A stretch of 64,000 nucleotides of DNA. Origin: Micrococcales bacterium. Its GTDB lineage: Bacteria; Actinomycetota; Actinomycetes; S36-B12; UBA10799. The stretch's first letter is position 1; each line of letters begins with the position of its first letter. This document shows, piece by piece, positions 37,013 through 44,781 of this stretch. The notes below the pieces were generated by a model. That model was not told the origin of the DNA and searched no databases. It was given only the letters and a program-made list of their open reading frames with translations. The stretch lies in assembly GCA_016719135.1 (NCBI GenBank), contig JADKAV010000002.1, forward strand, positions 124,001 through 188,000, read 5' to 3'. Both the position numbers and the translations under genes were made by a program.

Positions 37013-37778
37013 ACCGCCCGCCCGACTCATCGAGGTAGTCGCGGCGGGCTGCGGCCACGTCTGCCACCGCGGTTGCCATGGGAACCCGGACTCCCAGCAC
37101 ATCGGCAGTCGTATGGCTCGCGCCGCCGCCGAACCCGACCAGCACCCCTGCCGCGCCAGCACGCATGAGATGCAGGGCGGACTGGTACGTGGCGACCCCC
37201 CCGACCAGGACCGGGACGTCCAGTTCGTAGATGAACTGCTTGAGATTCAACGGCTCCAATTGGGCACTCACGTGTTCGGCGCTGACGGTGGTGCCGCGGA
37301 TGACGAACATGTCCACGCCAGCCGCTACGACGTCCTGGATGAAGTCGTGGGTCTTCTGCGGTGACAGGGCGGCGGCGACGGTGATGTGCGCCTCCCGCAT
37401 CTGCTGGACGCGGGCCGCGATCAGCTCAGGTTTGATCGGCTCGGCGTACAAGCGCTGCAACAACGGGACCGCCTCATGGCGTGGCACCGACCGGATCTGC
37501 TCCAAGGCGGACGACGGGTCGTCGTACCGGGTCCACAACCCCTCGAGGTTGAGCACCGCAAGACCACCGGCCTTCCCCATCGTGATCGCCGTTGCCGGTG
37601 ACACGATGGAGTCCATCGGAGCGGCCACGATCGGCATCTCGAAGGCGTAGGCATCGATCTGCCAGTTGATGTCGACGGCTTCAGGGTCTCGAGTGCGCCG
37701 ATGTGGAGCCACGGCGACGTCGTCGAACGAGTACCCCGCCCGCGCCGACTTGGACAACCCGATCACGATTTCGTTCAC
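36855..37778 (-). CDS. guaB3: GuaB3-type IMP dehydrogenase-related protein, N-terminal part (frameshifted)
   Basis: TIM-barrel protein of the IMPDH/GMP reductase superfamily without CBS domains; the GuaB3 group occurs in actinobacteria and cyanobacteria. Visible: GYSFDDVAVAPHRRTR, FEMPIVAAPMDSIVSP, GKAGGLAVLNLEGLWTRY (a GuaB3 feature), FVIRGTTVSAEHVS and VLVGFGGGASHTTADVLG, the barrel loop where canonical IMPDH carries its catalytic Cys. Homology stops at ESGGRY (near 37011); the literal frame runs on to 36855. GTG 37778 chosen (TAGGCT 8 bases upstream). Catalytic activity in this organism is not established. Confidence 0.82.
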   Translation of the reverse strand: MNEIVIGLSKSARAGYSFDDVAVAPHRRTRDPEAVDINWQIDAYAFEMPIVAAPMDSIVSPATAITMGKAGGLAVLNLEGLWTRYDDPSSALEQIRSVPRHEAVPLLQRLYAEPIKPELIAARVQQMREAHITVAAALSPQKTHDFIQDVVAAGVDMFVIRGTTVSAEHVSAQLEPLNLKQFIYELDVPVLVGGVATYQSALHLMRAGAAGVLVGFGGGASHTTADVLGVRVPMATAVADVAAARRDYLDESGGRYARDRRWRDGTQRRHRQGDGLRCRCGHGRFSTGACAGGAGRRQALGNGGDPR

Positions 37779-37786
37779 GGGCACAC

Positions 37787-37792
37787 AGCCTA
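37787..37792 (-). promoter_or_regulatory. -10 element (TAGGCT) of guaB3
   Basis: TANNNT hexamer 8 bases before the GTG at 37778. A GTG only 2 bases after it (37784) is an alternative start. Confidence 0.35.
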
Positions 37793-37853
37793 CTTGGCCG
37801 CTGGTCGGGCGCATCGGCCAGCGACCGTGATGCACGGGGTTCGGTCCAGCCTC

Positions 37854-38007
37854 GCCATCACATGGGGGCCACCGGTCGCACCCTCGGCTCCGCTGTGGCC
37901 CCCATCTGATGGCAGAAATGGGACATAAGCCCCCAGCGTGCACGCCGTCGCCATCACATCGGGGCCGCCGAGGGCCTCACCGCGCCCGCCGCGGCCTCGT
38001 GTGACGG
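37854..38007. repeat. Two long hairpin elements with CATCACAT-type arms
   Basis: First element 37854-37913: 19-base arms, GCCATCACATGGGGGCCAC at the left, with 18 of 19 positions inverted on the right around a 21-base loop. Second element 37950-~38007: the same GCCATCACAT start, arms less perfect (right arm GCGGCCTCGTGTGACGGC). Both lie between guaB and guaB3 and no T-run follows them. Together with the element at 38292-38398 they account for much of the 37779-38500 spacer. Confidence 0.8.
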
Positions 38008-38291
38008 CAGTGGGCGGTAGATGCTCTGGTGGCAGGGGGTCTGCGAGCCAATGGCCACGTGGGGCTATGACTGGCATTGCCGTCAACGACACGACGCTGG
38101 CCCACGGTCAACTGCTGGTCGACGATCCCGAGCGGATCGGCCCGATCCAGGCGACCGGGATGGACCAGACGCTGTTCAACCGGGTCGGGGAGTGCCGCAC
38201 CCAGCAGCGGGCGACCACGCTCGACTCCCCCCTGAAATCCGAAGGGCCACCTAACTCCAACGCCCGCCCGGGGCGGCGCTCGCTGGTAGGC

Positions 38292-38398
38292 GTTGGAGAT
38301 CGGTACACCCGTTGGAGATCGGTACACGCGTTGGAGATCCGCGGGCCGTGCAACTCCAACGGCTGTGCGCTTGTCCAACGCCCGTACCTAACTCCAAC
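38292..38398. repeat. 107-bp dyad element with 19-base-period GTTGGA(C/G) heptamers, second copy
   Basis: GTTGGAG starts at 38292, 38311 and 38330, exactly 19 apart, each followed by ATC and the first two by GGTAC. Inverted heptamers end at 38360 (CTCCAAC), 38379 (GTCCAAC) and 38398 (CTCCAAC), again exactly 19 apart. The span (107) and central gap equal those of the copy at 24587-24693 although the bases between heptamers differ. A lone extra AACTCCAAC lies at 38253-38261. Located between guaB and guaB3. Confidence 0.85.
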
Positions 38399-38500
38399 GC
38401 CTGCGCTGGGCGGGAGCCGGACTTACTGGTCCCAGCGCATCGGCGAGAGGCCAAGGGCTCCGGTCACGGTCTTCAACCGCAGGATCAGTGCGACAACTCG

Positions 38501-39997
38501 CTACCGGCGGTGATAGTTCGGCGCCTCGACGGTCATCTGAATGTCGTGCGGGTGACTTTCCTTGAGCCCCGCCGACGTGATCCGCACGAAACGGCCCTTT
38601 GCATGCAACTGCGCGATGGAGTCGGCGCCGCTGTATCCCATCGCCGCGCGCAGCCCGCCGATCAGCTGATGGGCAACGACCGACAGTTTGCCGCGATAGG
38701 GCACCTGACCCTCGATACCTTCCGGCACGAGTTTGTCGTCGCTGAGCACATCGTCTTGGAAGTACCGGTCCTTGGAGTAGGACTTGGCCTCACCCCGGCT
38801 CTGCATCGCGCCCAGCGAGCCCATCCCGCGGTACTGCTTGAACTGCTTGCCGCTGACGAAGACCACGTCTCCGGGCGACTCCTCGCAGCCGGCCAGCAGC
38901 GACCCCAGCATCACGGTGTCGGCGCCCGCGACCATGGCCTTGGCGATGTCACCGCTGTATTGCACTCCGCCGTCGGCGATCACGGGCAGCCCGAGCGGCC
39001 GCAACGCCGATGCGACCTCGTGGATGGCCGTGACCTGGGGGACTCCGACACCAGCGACCACGCGCGTGGTGCAGATCGACCCGGGCCCGACACCGACCTT
39101 CACCGCGTCCGCACCTGCTTCGGCCAGCGCCAGCGCCGCTTCCGCCGTGGCGATGTTGCCGCCGACGACGTCCACGGTCGTGTCCCTTTTGAGCCGCGCC
39201 ACCATCTCCAGCACACCTTGGCTGTGACCGTGCGCGGTGTCGACCACGACGAAGTCAACACCAGCCTCGACCAGAGTCATCGCCCGCTTGTAGGAGTCCT
39301 CGCCGACGCCCACAGCAGCGCCCACGACCAGACGGCCGGCGGGGTCCTTCGTCGCGTCTGGGAAAGCCTCCGACTTCAGATAGTCCTTGACGGTGATCAG
39401 GCCGCGGACCCGGTTGTCCTCGTCGACGAGGGGCAGCTTCTCGATCTTGTGACGGCGCAGCAGGCTCAACGCCTCGCCCGGATCGATGCCCAGGTGTCCG
39501 GTCACCAAGGGCGCCTTCGTCATGATGTCGGCCACAGGGACCGCACGGTCCTCCTCGAACCGCATGTCACGGTTCGTCACGATCCCCAGCAGCCGACCTG
39601 CGGCGTCGACCACGGGCAGACCCGAAATCCGGTACCTGCGGCACATGGCGTCCACCTCGGCCAGCGAGTCCTGTGGGCCGCAGGTGACGGGATTGCTCAC
39701 CATGCCGGCCTCGGAGCGTTTGACCATGTCGACCTGCAGCGCCTGATCCTCGATCGACATGTTGCGGTGTAGGACACCCACGCCGCCAATGCGGGCCATC
39801 GCGACCGCCATGCGGGCCTCCGTGACGGTGTCCATGGCGCTGCTCACCAGCGGGGTGCGCAACCTCAGCGACCGGGTGAGCTGGGTGGACGTGTCTACCT
39901 CCGAGGGGACAACGTCCGAAGCCGACGGCACCAGCAGCACGTCGTCGAAGGTCAGGCCGATCGGGGCAAAAGGTTCGGGGACGCTGGGGTGCTCCAT
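38501..39997 (-). CDS. guaB: IMP dehydrogenase
   Basis: Rate-limiting step to guanine nucleotides: IMP to XMP. 498 residues with N-terminal LTFDDVLLVPSASDVVPS, a CBS pair (~95-210; VTNRDMRFEED and GLITVKDYLKSE), and the barrel with catalytic Cys309 in GVGPGSICTTR, VIADGGVQYSGDIAKAM and the mobile flap KDRYFQDDV. The product feeds guaA at 29-30.6 kb. TAGATT lies 6 bases before the ATG, without Shine-Dalgarno. Confidence 0.98.
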   Translation of the reverse strand: MEHPSVPEPFAPIGLTFDDVLLVPSASDVVPSEVDTSTQLTRSLRLRTPLVSSAMDTVTEARMAVAMARIGGVGVLHRNMSIEDQALQVDMVKRSEAGMVSNPVTCGPQDSLAEVDAMCRRYRISGLPVVDAAGRLLGIVTNRDMRFEEDRAVPVADIMTKAPLVTGHLGIDPGEALSLLRRHKIEKLPLVDEDNRVRGLITVKDYLKSEAFPDATKDPAGRLVVGAAVGVGEDSYKRAMTLVEAGVDFVVVDTAHGHSQGVLEMVARLKRDTTVDVVGGNIATAEAALALAEAGADAVKVGVGPGSICTTRVVAGVGVPQVTAIHEVASALRPLGLPVIADGGVQYSGDIAKAMVAGADTVMLGSLLAGCEESPGDVVFVSGKQFKQYRGMGSLGAMQSRGEAKSYSKDRYFQDDVLSDDKLVPEGIEGQVPYRGKLSVVAHQLIGGLRAAMGYSGADSIAQLHAKGRFVRITSAGLKESHPHDIQMTVEAPNYHRR

Positions 39998-40003
39998 GGA
40001 CCA

Positions 40004-40009
40004 AATCTA
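40004..40009 (-). promoter_or_regulatory. -10 element (TAGATT) of guaB
   Basis: TANNNT hexamer 6 bases before the ATG at 39997; no Shine-Dalgarno. It lies in the 28-base spacer after the response regulator gene. Confidence 0.5.
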
Positions 40010-40025
40010 GTCGCAGGCGTCAAGG

Positions 40026-40613
40026 TCAACTGATCAGTCCCGCCCGAAGCCCCACAGCCACCGCTTGGGCCCGGTCAGAAGCGCGCAGTTTGCGGAACAA
40101 ACGTCGGGCGTGGGTCTTGATGGTGTCCTCGGAAAGGTACAGTTCCCGGCCGATCTCGCCGTTGGACATACCCCTGGACATGCCCGCGAGGACCTGGGTC
40201 TCACGCTCGGACAACCGGAACTGCGGGGGCGGCGGATCGTGCGGCCGGTCACCGCCTCCGACGTGATGGATCGCAAGCCCCATCTCCAACCGGGTGGCGT
40301 CCTTACTGATGTAGCCCGCGGCGCCGTTGGCCACCGCCGTGGCGACCGCTTGCGGATCATCGCCCGCGGTCAGCATCACGATGCGCACCGCAGGATCGAA
40401 GTGCAACAACCGGCGGGCGCACTCCAGGCCGTTCATCCCCGGCATTCGCACGTCGAGCAGGACCAGATCCGGCCGCTCCGCGGTGCACCTGGCAATGGCC
40501 TCGTCACCGCTGCTGGCGAGGCTGACACTGGCCACACCGGGCAGCCCCGTGACGAGTCGGCGAAGGTTGTCTCGCACCGCAGGCGCATCATCGACAATCA
40601 GCACCGATGTCAT
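40026..40613 (-). CDS. BldM-like response regulator, REC plus LuxR-type HTH
   Basis: 195-residue transcription regulator. Receiver domain has the full set of conserved residues: Asp8/Asp9, phospho-acceptor Asp54 (LLDVRMPGMNG), Thr82 and Lys104. The NarL/LuxR helix-turn-helix (LSERETQVLAGMSRGMSNGEIGREL, SEDTIKTHARRLFRKL) is at ~133-185. Position next to guaB and close to a WhiB gene matches Streptomyces bldM-whiD as I recall it. No sensor kinase is adjacent, consistent with BldM-type orphan regulators. The ATG has GGGGTG upstream. Confidence 0.88.
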   Translation of the reverse strand: MTSVLIVDDAPAVRDNLRRLVTGLPGVASVSLASSGDEAIARCTAERPDLVLLDVRMPGMNGLECARRLLHFDPAVRIVMLTAGDDPQAVATAVANGAAGYISKDATRLEMGLAIHHVGGGDRPHDPPPPQFRLSERETQVLAGMSRGMSNGEIGRELYLSEDTIKTHARRLFRKLRASDRAQAVAVGLRAGLIS

Positions 40614-40797
40614 GCCAGCACCCCTTTTCGAAGTCTATGTCCCCCTATCGGCGGGTATCCACAAACGCTTGAGGAGGCTATGACGGGGACGTCGAGGAGC
40701 AGCAATTGCGCGTCGTCGCGCGCACGGCAGGCGCCAACGGTTGGGTTGCCATCGGCGGCGGCCTCGAAAGAGAACTGCGCCACACTCAGAGGCGGAA

Positions 40798-41688
40798 TCA
40801 GGACGCCTCCCGACGCAACGCAAGGATGTCGTCGCGCTCGGCCCAGCGTTGCGCGAGGTCGCCGGTCAGACCTTGACGCACAGTGTCGGTGATGGCATTG
40901 GCGGCAACGAAATGTGTATGTGCCGCTCGCGGGTCGCCACCTTTCAACAGCGCGGCCAGCACGGCATGGGTCGGCCATTCCACTGCCAGCAGGCCCATCG
41001 AACCACTGAGCATCAGGGAACGGCGGAGATCGGGAACGGCCTGTTCGCGCTGTCCAGCCTCGATCTTCGAGACCGCGAGGAACAGCAGGCTCTTGGCCAC
41101 ATGCCTGGGTGCATTTGCAGATTCCGCGGCGTCGAGAGCGGTGGTCGCGTACGTCACGGCGTCCGGGTAGCGCGACTCCAGCAAGGCCACCTCACACTCG
41201 ACCCAGCTAACCCGAACCGAGTGCCGCCACCAGATCGGTGCGTTGGCCGGGTCCGCAGCGACCTTCTGCAGCAGCGACCGCGCTTGACCCAGCATGGTGG
41301 ACGCCGTCAGCGCCTCCTGCAGTCCGACCGCATCTGCGGCAAGGCCGGTCATCGCCTCGATGGCGGCACCGGGGGTGGCGGCGTTGGCCATGGCCTCCCG
41401 GTCGGCCACCACAGCCAGGTCATGACTACCCAACTGCCGCAACAGGCTCGCCCGAAGGGACCGGGCCATGGAGTACTCCGGGGTTCCCTGCGTGATGCCT
41501 TCCACGACCTCGAGGGCCTTGCCGTACTGCCCACACGCCCCGAGTGCAACCCCCTTCAACCACGCCGCGTAGACAGCCGACCGGCCGGACAGGTTCTCGG
41601 CCGCGTCCAGCAACGGGACAGCCTCATCGATGGCGCCGTGGAAGACGAGCCACTCAGCCCGTTCGAGACCCTCGTGAAGCACCACCAT
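40798..41688 (-). CDS. Conserved hypothetical helical-repeat (TPR-like) protein
   Basis: 296 residues, almost entirely alpha-helical, with Ala/Leu-rich paired helices spaced like tetratricopeptide repeats (e.g. AIDEAVPLLDAAENLSG, YGKALEVVEGITQG, YPDAVTYATTALDAAESA, REQAVPDLRRSLML). No catalytic motif, signal peptide or membrane helix. Its place between the guaB/response-regulator genes and whiB resembles that of Rv3415c in M. tuberculosis, but orthology is only inferred. TACCCT lies 3 bases before the ATG or 6 before the next codon, a GTG, which may be the true start. Confidence 0.7.
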   Translation of the reverse strand: MVVLHEGLERAEWLVFHGAIDEAVPLLDAAENLSGRSAVYAAWLKGVALGACGQYGKALEVVEGITQGTPEYSMARSLRASLLRQLGSHDLAVVADREAMANAATPGAAIEAMTGLAADAVGLQEALTASTMLGQARSLLQKVAADPANAPIWWRHSVRVSWVECEVALLESRYPDAVTYATTALDAAESANAPRHVAKSLLFLAVSKIEAGQREQAVPDLRRSLMLSGSMGLLAVEWPTHAVLAALLKGGDPRAAHTHFVAANAITDTVRQGLTGDLAQRWAERDDILALRREAS

Positions 41689-42560
41689 CCCAGGGTATGG
41701 CTCAGACGTGACTGCGGACGAAGTTCACCGCATCGGGTAAGCCGGTCAGGCGAACCGCCGGCGCATCGTCGCCCCACCCCGGTCCCGCGACAGCCAGAGC
41801 CGGTTTGGGCCGTAAGCCGGGCAGTGCGTCGAAAGCCCCGGGGTCCGCGTTCTCCGGCAGTTGCGCCCACAAGATGATCACAGCCGCATGCATTCGCCGG
41901 GCGGCCTGGCCCAGAGCCGACGGGGGGGTGCGGGCCGTCAGCAGCTCCGCACCTATCCCCTGCTCTGCCAGTGCCCGCGCGCAATGCATACAAGGGGAGC
42001 ACATGGTCCTCGTGCGCGGTCGCGGACAGCAGAACTCCTTCGCGCTTGACCGGCGAGTCCATCGCGAGACCGGCCGTGATCGCATCGGAGAGCACGTGCT
42101 CCACGTCGATCCCGACCTGCTTGTTCTCCCACTGATCTCCGGCTCGCTTCAGAACCGGGCGCACCAGACCATCCCAGGTCGGCAGTACCCCCAGATCGCG
42201 AACACTCGAGGCCACCATGTGGGCGCACCGTTGGCCGTCCAGGGCACATGCGGCCTCCCACAAGGCCCGTACCGCGCGTGGACCGGTGACCGCCTCGTCG
42301 ACCGGATGCGGAAGCTCTAGCGAGGGGACCTCCCGCAGAACCTGACCGGCGGCCTCGGCCACCGGCACTCCGGCACGCATCAACCTCTGCATGGCGACCA
42401 GTCGTTCCACGTCTTCGGGGGTGTACCGGCGGTGGGCCCCCTCGCTGCGCGCGGATGGCTCAAGGCCGTACCGATGCGCCCATGTCCGCAACGTCGCCGG
42501 CGAGATCCCGAGCTGACGGGCGACTGCCCCAGAGGACAACGTCACTGTGTCTTCAACCAC
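41556..42560 (-). CDS. MerR-family regulator with CarH-like B12-binding signature, N-terminal part (frameshifted)
   Basis: N-terminal MerR winged helix (~residues 5-75: SGAVARQLGISPATLRTWAHRYGL and RRYTPEDVERL) followed by a helical domain. Residues 144-155 read W-ENKQVGIDV-EH, that is W-x9-EH, the cobalamin-capping signature of LitR/CarH photoreceptors. LLSATAHEDHVLPLYALR then begins a Rossmann-like B12 domain. Homology ends after this at about 41976; the literal frame continues spuriously to 41556. Start GTG 42560 or a later GTG (MTLSSGAV). Divergent from whiB. Confidence 0.75.
   Translation of the reverse strand: MVEDTVTLSSGAVARQLGISPATLRTWAHRYGLEPSARSEGAHRRYTPEDVERLVAMQRLMRAGVPVAEAAGQVLREVPSLELPHPVDEAVTGPRAVRALWEAACALDGQRCAHMVASSVRDLGVLPTWDGLVRPVLKRAGDQWENKQVGIDVEHVLSDAITAGLAMDSPVKREGVLLSATAHEDHVLPLYALRAGTGRAGDRCGAADGPHPPVGSGPGRPANACGCDHLVGATAGERGPRGFRRTARLTAQTGSGCRGTGVGRRCAGGSPDRLTRCGELRPQSRLSHTLGWWCFTRVSNGLSGSSSTAPSMRLSRCWTRPRTCPAGRLSTRRG
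41702..41974 (-). CDS. MerR/B12-like regulator, C-terminal part after a frameshift
   Basis: In the shifted frame the protein continues ALAEQGIGAELLTARTPPSAL, RRMHAAVIILWAQLPENA and AVAGPGWGDDAPAVRLTG, ending NFVRSHV. This completes an alternating beta/alpha Rossmann fold of the B12-binding kind. One extra base in the C-run 41974-41976 (GGG on the coding strand where GG is expected) accounts for the break. It ends 13 bases before the helical-repeat gene. Confidence 0.65.
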   Translation of the reverse strand, partial: ALAEQGIGAELLTARTPPSALGQAARRMHAAVIILWAQLPENADPGAFDALPGLRPKPALAVAGPGWGDDAPAVRLTGLPDAVNFVRSHV

Positions 42561-42620
42561 CTCATGAGTCTGACGTCGATCGTGTTCGTCCGCACTTTTT
42601 CGCTCCGGGAGAAAAGGGTC

Positions 42621-42649
42621 TTGACACGCTTTTGAAACGATATTAGGTT
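42621..42649 (+). promoter_or_regulatory. Sigma-70-type promoter of the whiB-family gene
   Basis: TTGACA at 42621-42626, 17-base spacer, TAGGTT at 42644-42649. The predicted start near 42656 gives a ~22-base leader that contains the ribosome-binding site AAGGAG (42667-42672). Confidence 0.7.
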
Positions 42650-42677
42650 GGGGGACAACACCAACGAAGGAGTCATC

Positions 42678-42972
42678 ATGGCGGAGCTCTCCCGGCTTCC
42701 CGGTACCAACACCGACCACTGGAACTGGCAGATGGACGCCGCCTGCCGCGGTGAAGAGTCCGCCAAGTTCTTCCATCCCGAGGGTGAGCGCGGAGCCGCA
42801 CGTGTCGTGCGTCAGAACCGCGCCAAACAGATCTGCGCGTCGTGCCCTGTCCGGCAGGCCTGCCTCGACCACGCACTGGCCGTCCGCGAGCCCTATGGCA
42901 TCTGGGGCGGCCTCGGCGAGGGACGAGTTGGCAGCGCTGTATCAGAAGCGCAAACTCCAGATCGCCGTCTGA
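42678..42972 (+). CDS. WhiB-family transcriptional regulator (WhiD/WhiB3-like), frameshifted
   Basis: [4Fe-4S] transcription factor. Four cluster cysteines are present: Cys23, Cys53, Cys56 and Cys62 (C-x29-C-x2-C-x5-C), followed by the turn motif GIWGG (74-78). One extra G in the run 42920-42922 breaks the frame; removing it gives GEDELAALYQKRKLQIAV and a stop at 42970-42972, a typical WhiB ending (~97 residues). The uncorrected frame continues to 43076 with unrelated sequence. ATG 42678 has AAGGAG 5 bases upstream. Synteny with groEL1 suggests WhiB3/WhiD orthology. Confidence 0.85.
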
Positions 42973-43017
42973 ACCACCACCCGGTCGCACCCCAGCCCCT
43001 CCCCCTGGCGCGACCGG

Positions 43018-43049
43018 GAAGGCCCCGGGCATTTGCACCCGGGGCCTTC
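43018..43049. terminator. Bidirectional hairpin terminator between whiB and groEL
   Basis: Perfect 12-base arms (GAAGGCCCCGGG and its complement) around an 8-base loop CATTTGCA. Located between the convergent stops of the whiB-family gene (42972) and groEL (43067). There is no strong T-run, as is common in GC-rich genomes. Confidence 0.8.
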
Positions 43050-43066
43050 TCGTGTCCTTCTACGGA

Positions 43067-44698
43067 TCAGACGTGACCGTGGTGGTGGGAGTGACCGTGA
43101 CCGTGGTCGTGGTCGTCCTCATCCTCTTCGGGCTTCTCGACGACCAGCGCTTCGGTGGTCAGTAGCATCGCCGCGATCGAGCCGGCATGCTCCACCGCAG
43201 AGCGGGTGACCTTCACCGGGTCGATGATTCCGGCAGCAATCAGGTCACGGTACTCGCCGGTGGCCGCGTCGAATCCTTGACCCAGCGGCAACTCCGCCAC
43301 CTTCGCGATGGTGACATCACCGGAGACCCCGGCATTGGCCGCGATCCAGTACAACGGCGAGGTCAAAGCCCGCTTGACGATGCGGATCCCTGCAGCCTCG
43401 TCGGGGTCGGAGACGGCTGCCTCGTCGAGCTGAGCTGCCGCATGGATCAGCACGGAGCCACCGCCTGCGACGATGCCCTCCTCGACGGCAGCACGCGTTG
43501 CCGCGACTGCGTCCTCGACGCGGTGCTTCTTCTCCTTGAGTTCAACCTCGGTCTGCGCGCCGACCTCGATGACGCACACGCCACCGACGAGCTTGGCCAA
43601 GCGCTCCTTGAGCTTCTCGCGGTCCCAATCCGAGTCGCTCTCTTCGACCTCTGCGCGGATCTGCTCGATCCGGGCCTTGATCGCGTCGGGCTCGCCCTTG
43701 CCATCCACGATGGTGGTCTCATCCTTGGTGATCACTACGCGGTGGGCGGTTCCGAGCACCTCGGTGCCGACCTGGTCGAGCTTCATGCCCAGTTCGGCCG
43801 ACACGAGCTGGCCACCGGTGAGGATCGCGATGTCCTGCAGCATGGCCTTGCGCCGCTCGCCGAAGGCCGGGGCCTTCACCGCGGCGGAGTTGAATGTGCC
43901 GCGGACCTTGTTCACGACAAGAGCGGACAGGGCCTCGCCCTCGACGTCCTCTGCGATGACGACCAGCGGCTTGCCGGCCTGCATGACCTTCTCCAGCAGC
44001 GGCAGCAACTCGTTGAGAGCGGCGACCTTGCCCTGCACCAGCAGGATCAGCGGGTCGTCGAGAACCGCTTCCATGCGCTCGGGGTCGGTCACGAAATACG
44101 GCGAGATGTAGCCCTTGTCGAACTGCATTCCCTCGGTGAAGTCCAAAGACAGTGCGGTCGTCGTGGCTTCCTCGACGGTGATCACCCCGTCCTTGCCCAC
44201 CTTGTCGAAAGCGTCGGCGATGAGCTGGCCCATCTCGGCGTCCTGCGCGGAGATGGTCGCGACCTGCGCGGTCTCCTGCGTGCCCTCGACCGGCCTGGCG
44301 GCATCGGAGAGGTACTGCGAAACCTGCGCAACGGCAGCGTCGATGCCCCGCTTCACGCCCATCGGTGAGGCACCGGCAACCACGAGCCGAACACCCTCGG
44401 CCACCATCGCCTGGGCCAGCACCGTGGCAGTCGTGGTGCCATCACCGGCGACGTCGTTGGTCTTGGTCGCAACCTCTTTGACCAACTGCACGCCGAGGTT
44501 CTCGTACGGGTCGGTCACCTCGATCTCACGGGCGATGGTGACCCCGTCGTTGGTGATGGTCGGAGCGCCCCACTGCTTGTCCAGCACGACGTTGCGCCCT
44601 TTGGGTCCGATGGTCACGCGGACCGCATCGGCGAGGATGTTGACGCCCCGCTCGAGTGCTTGGCGCGCCTCGGAGTCGAATTCCAGAATCTTGGCCAT
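43067..44698 (-). CDS. groEL: Chaperonin GroEL (GroEL1 type, His-rich tail)
   Basis: 60-kDa chaperonin, 543 residues. ATP-binding GPKGRNVVLD and DGTTTATVLAQAM (~86-98), hinge and apical sequences typical of the family. Instead of the Gly-Gly-Met tail it ends EDDHDHGHGHSHHHGHV, the His-rich tail seen in actinobacterial GroEL1 proteins encoded with groES. AAGGAAA precedes the ATG. Downstream of groES in one CIRCE-controlled operon; another GroEL (GroEL2) is expected elsewhere. Confidence 0.97.
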   Translation of the reverse strand: MAKILEFDSEARQALERGVNILADAVRVTIGPKGRNVVLDKQWGAPTITNDGVTIAREIEVTDPYENLGVQLVKEVATKTNDVAGDGTTTATVLAQAMVAEGVRLVVAGASPMGVKRGIDAAVAQVSQYLSDAARPVEGTQETAQVATISAQDAEMGQLIADAFDKVGKDGVITVEEATTTALSLDFTEGMQFDKGYISPYFVTDPERMEAVLDDPLILLVQGKVAALNELLPLLEKVMQAGKPLVVIAEDVEGEALSALVVNKVRGTFNSAAVKAPAFGERRKAMLQDIAILTGGQLVSAELGMKLDQVGTEVLGTAHRVVITKDETTIVDGKGEPDAIKARIEQIRAEVEESDSDWDREKLKERLAKLVGGVCVIEVGAQTEVELKEKKHRVEDAVAATRAAVEEGIVAGGGSVLIHAAAQLDEAAVSDPDEAAGIRIVKRALTSPLYWIAANAGVSGDVTIAKVAELPLGQGFDAATGEYRDLIAAGIIDPVKVTRSAVEHAGSIAAMLLTTEALVVEKPEEDEDDHDHGHGHSHHHGHV

Positions 44699-44718
44699 GT
44701 TTTTCCTTTGCTAATAGA

Positions 44719-44766
44719 TGCAGGCCCCCACGACCACCCGGGTTCCGGGGGTCCCAGGGGCCTGCA
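44719..44766 (-). promoter_or_regulatory. Intercistronic hairpin between groES and groEL
   Basis: Perfect 10-base inverted repeat TGCAGGCCCC (44719-44728) / GGGGCCTGCA (44757-44766) with a 28-base, GC-rich interior that can pair further. It fills most of the 83-base gap. It may be an mRNA processing or attenuation site that sets the groES:groEL ratio. Confidence 0.55.
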
Positions 44767-44781
44767 CGCCGATCGGGACGA

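Noticed and set aside
42900..42972. Programmed frameshift in the whiB-family gene
   Set aside because: No slippery heptamer or downstream structure at the site; a simple G-run indel explains it, as with the other broken genes.
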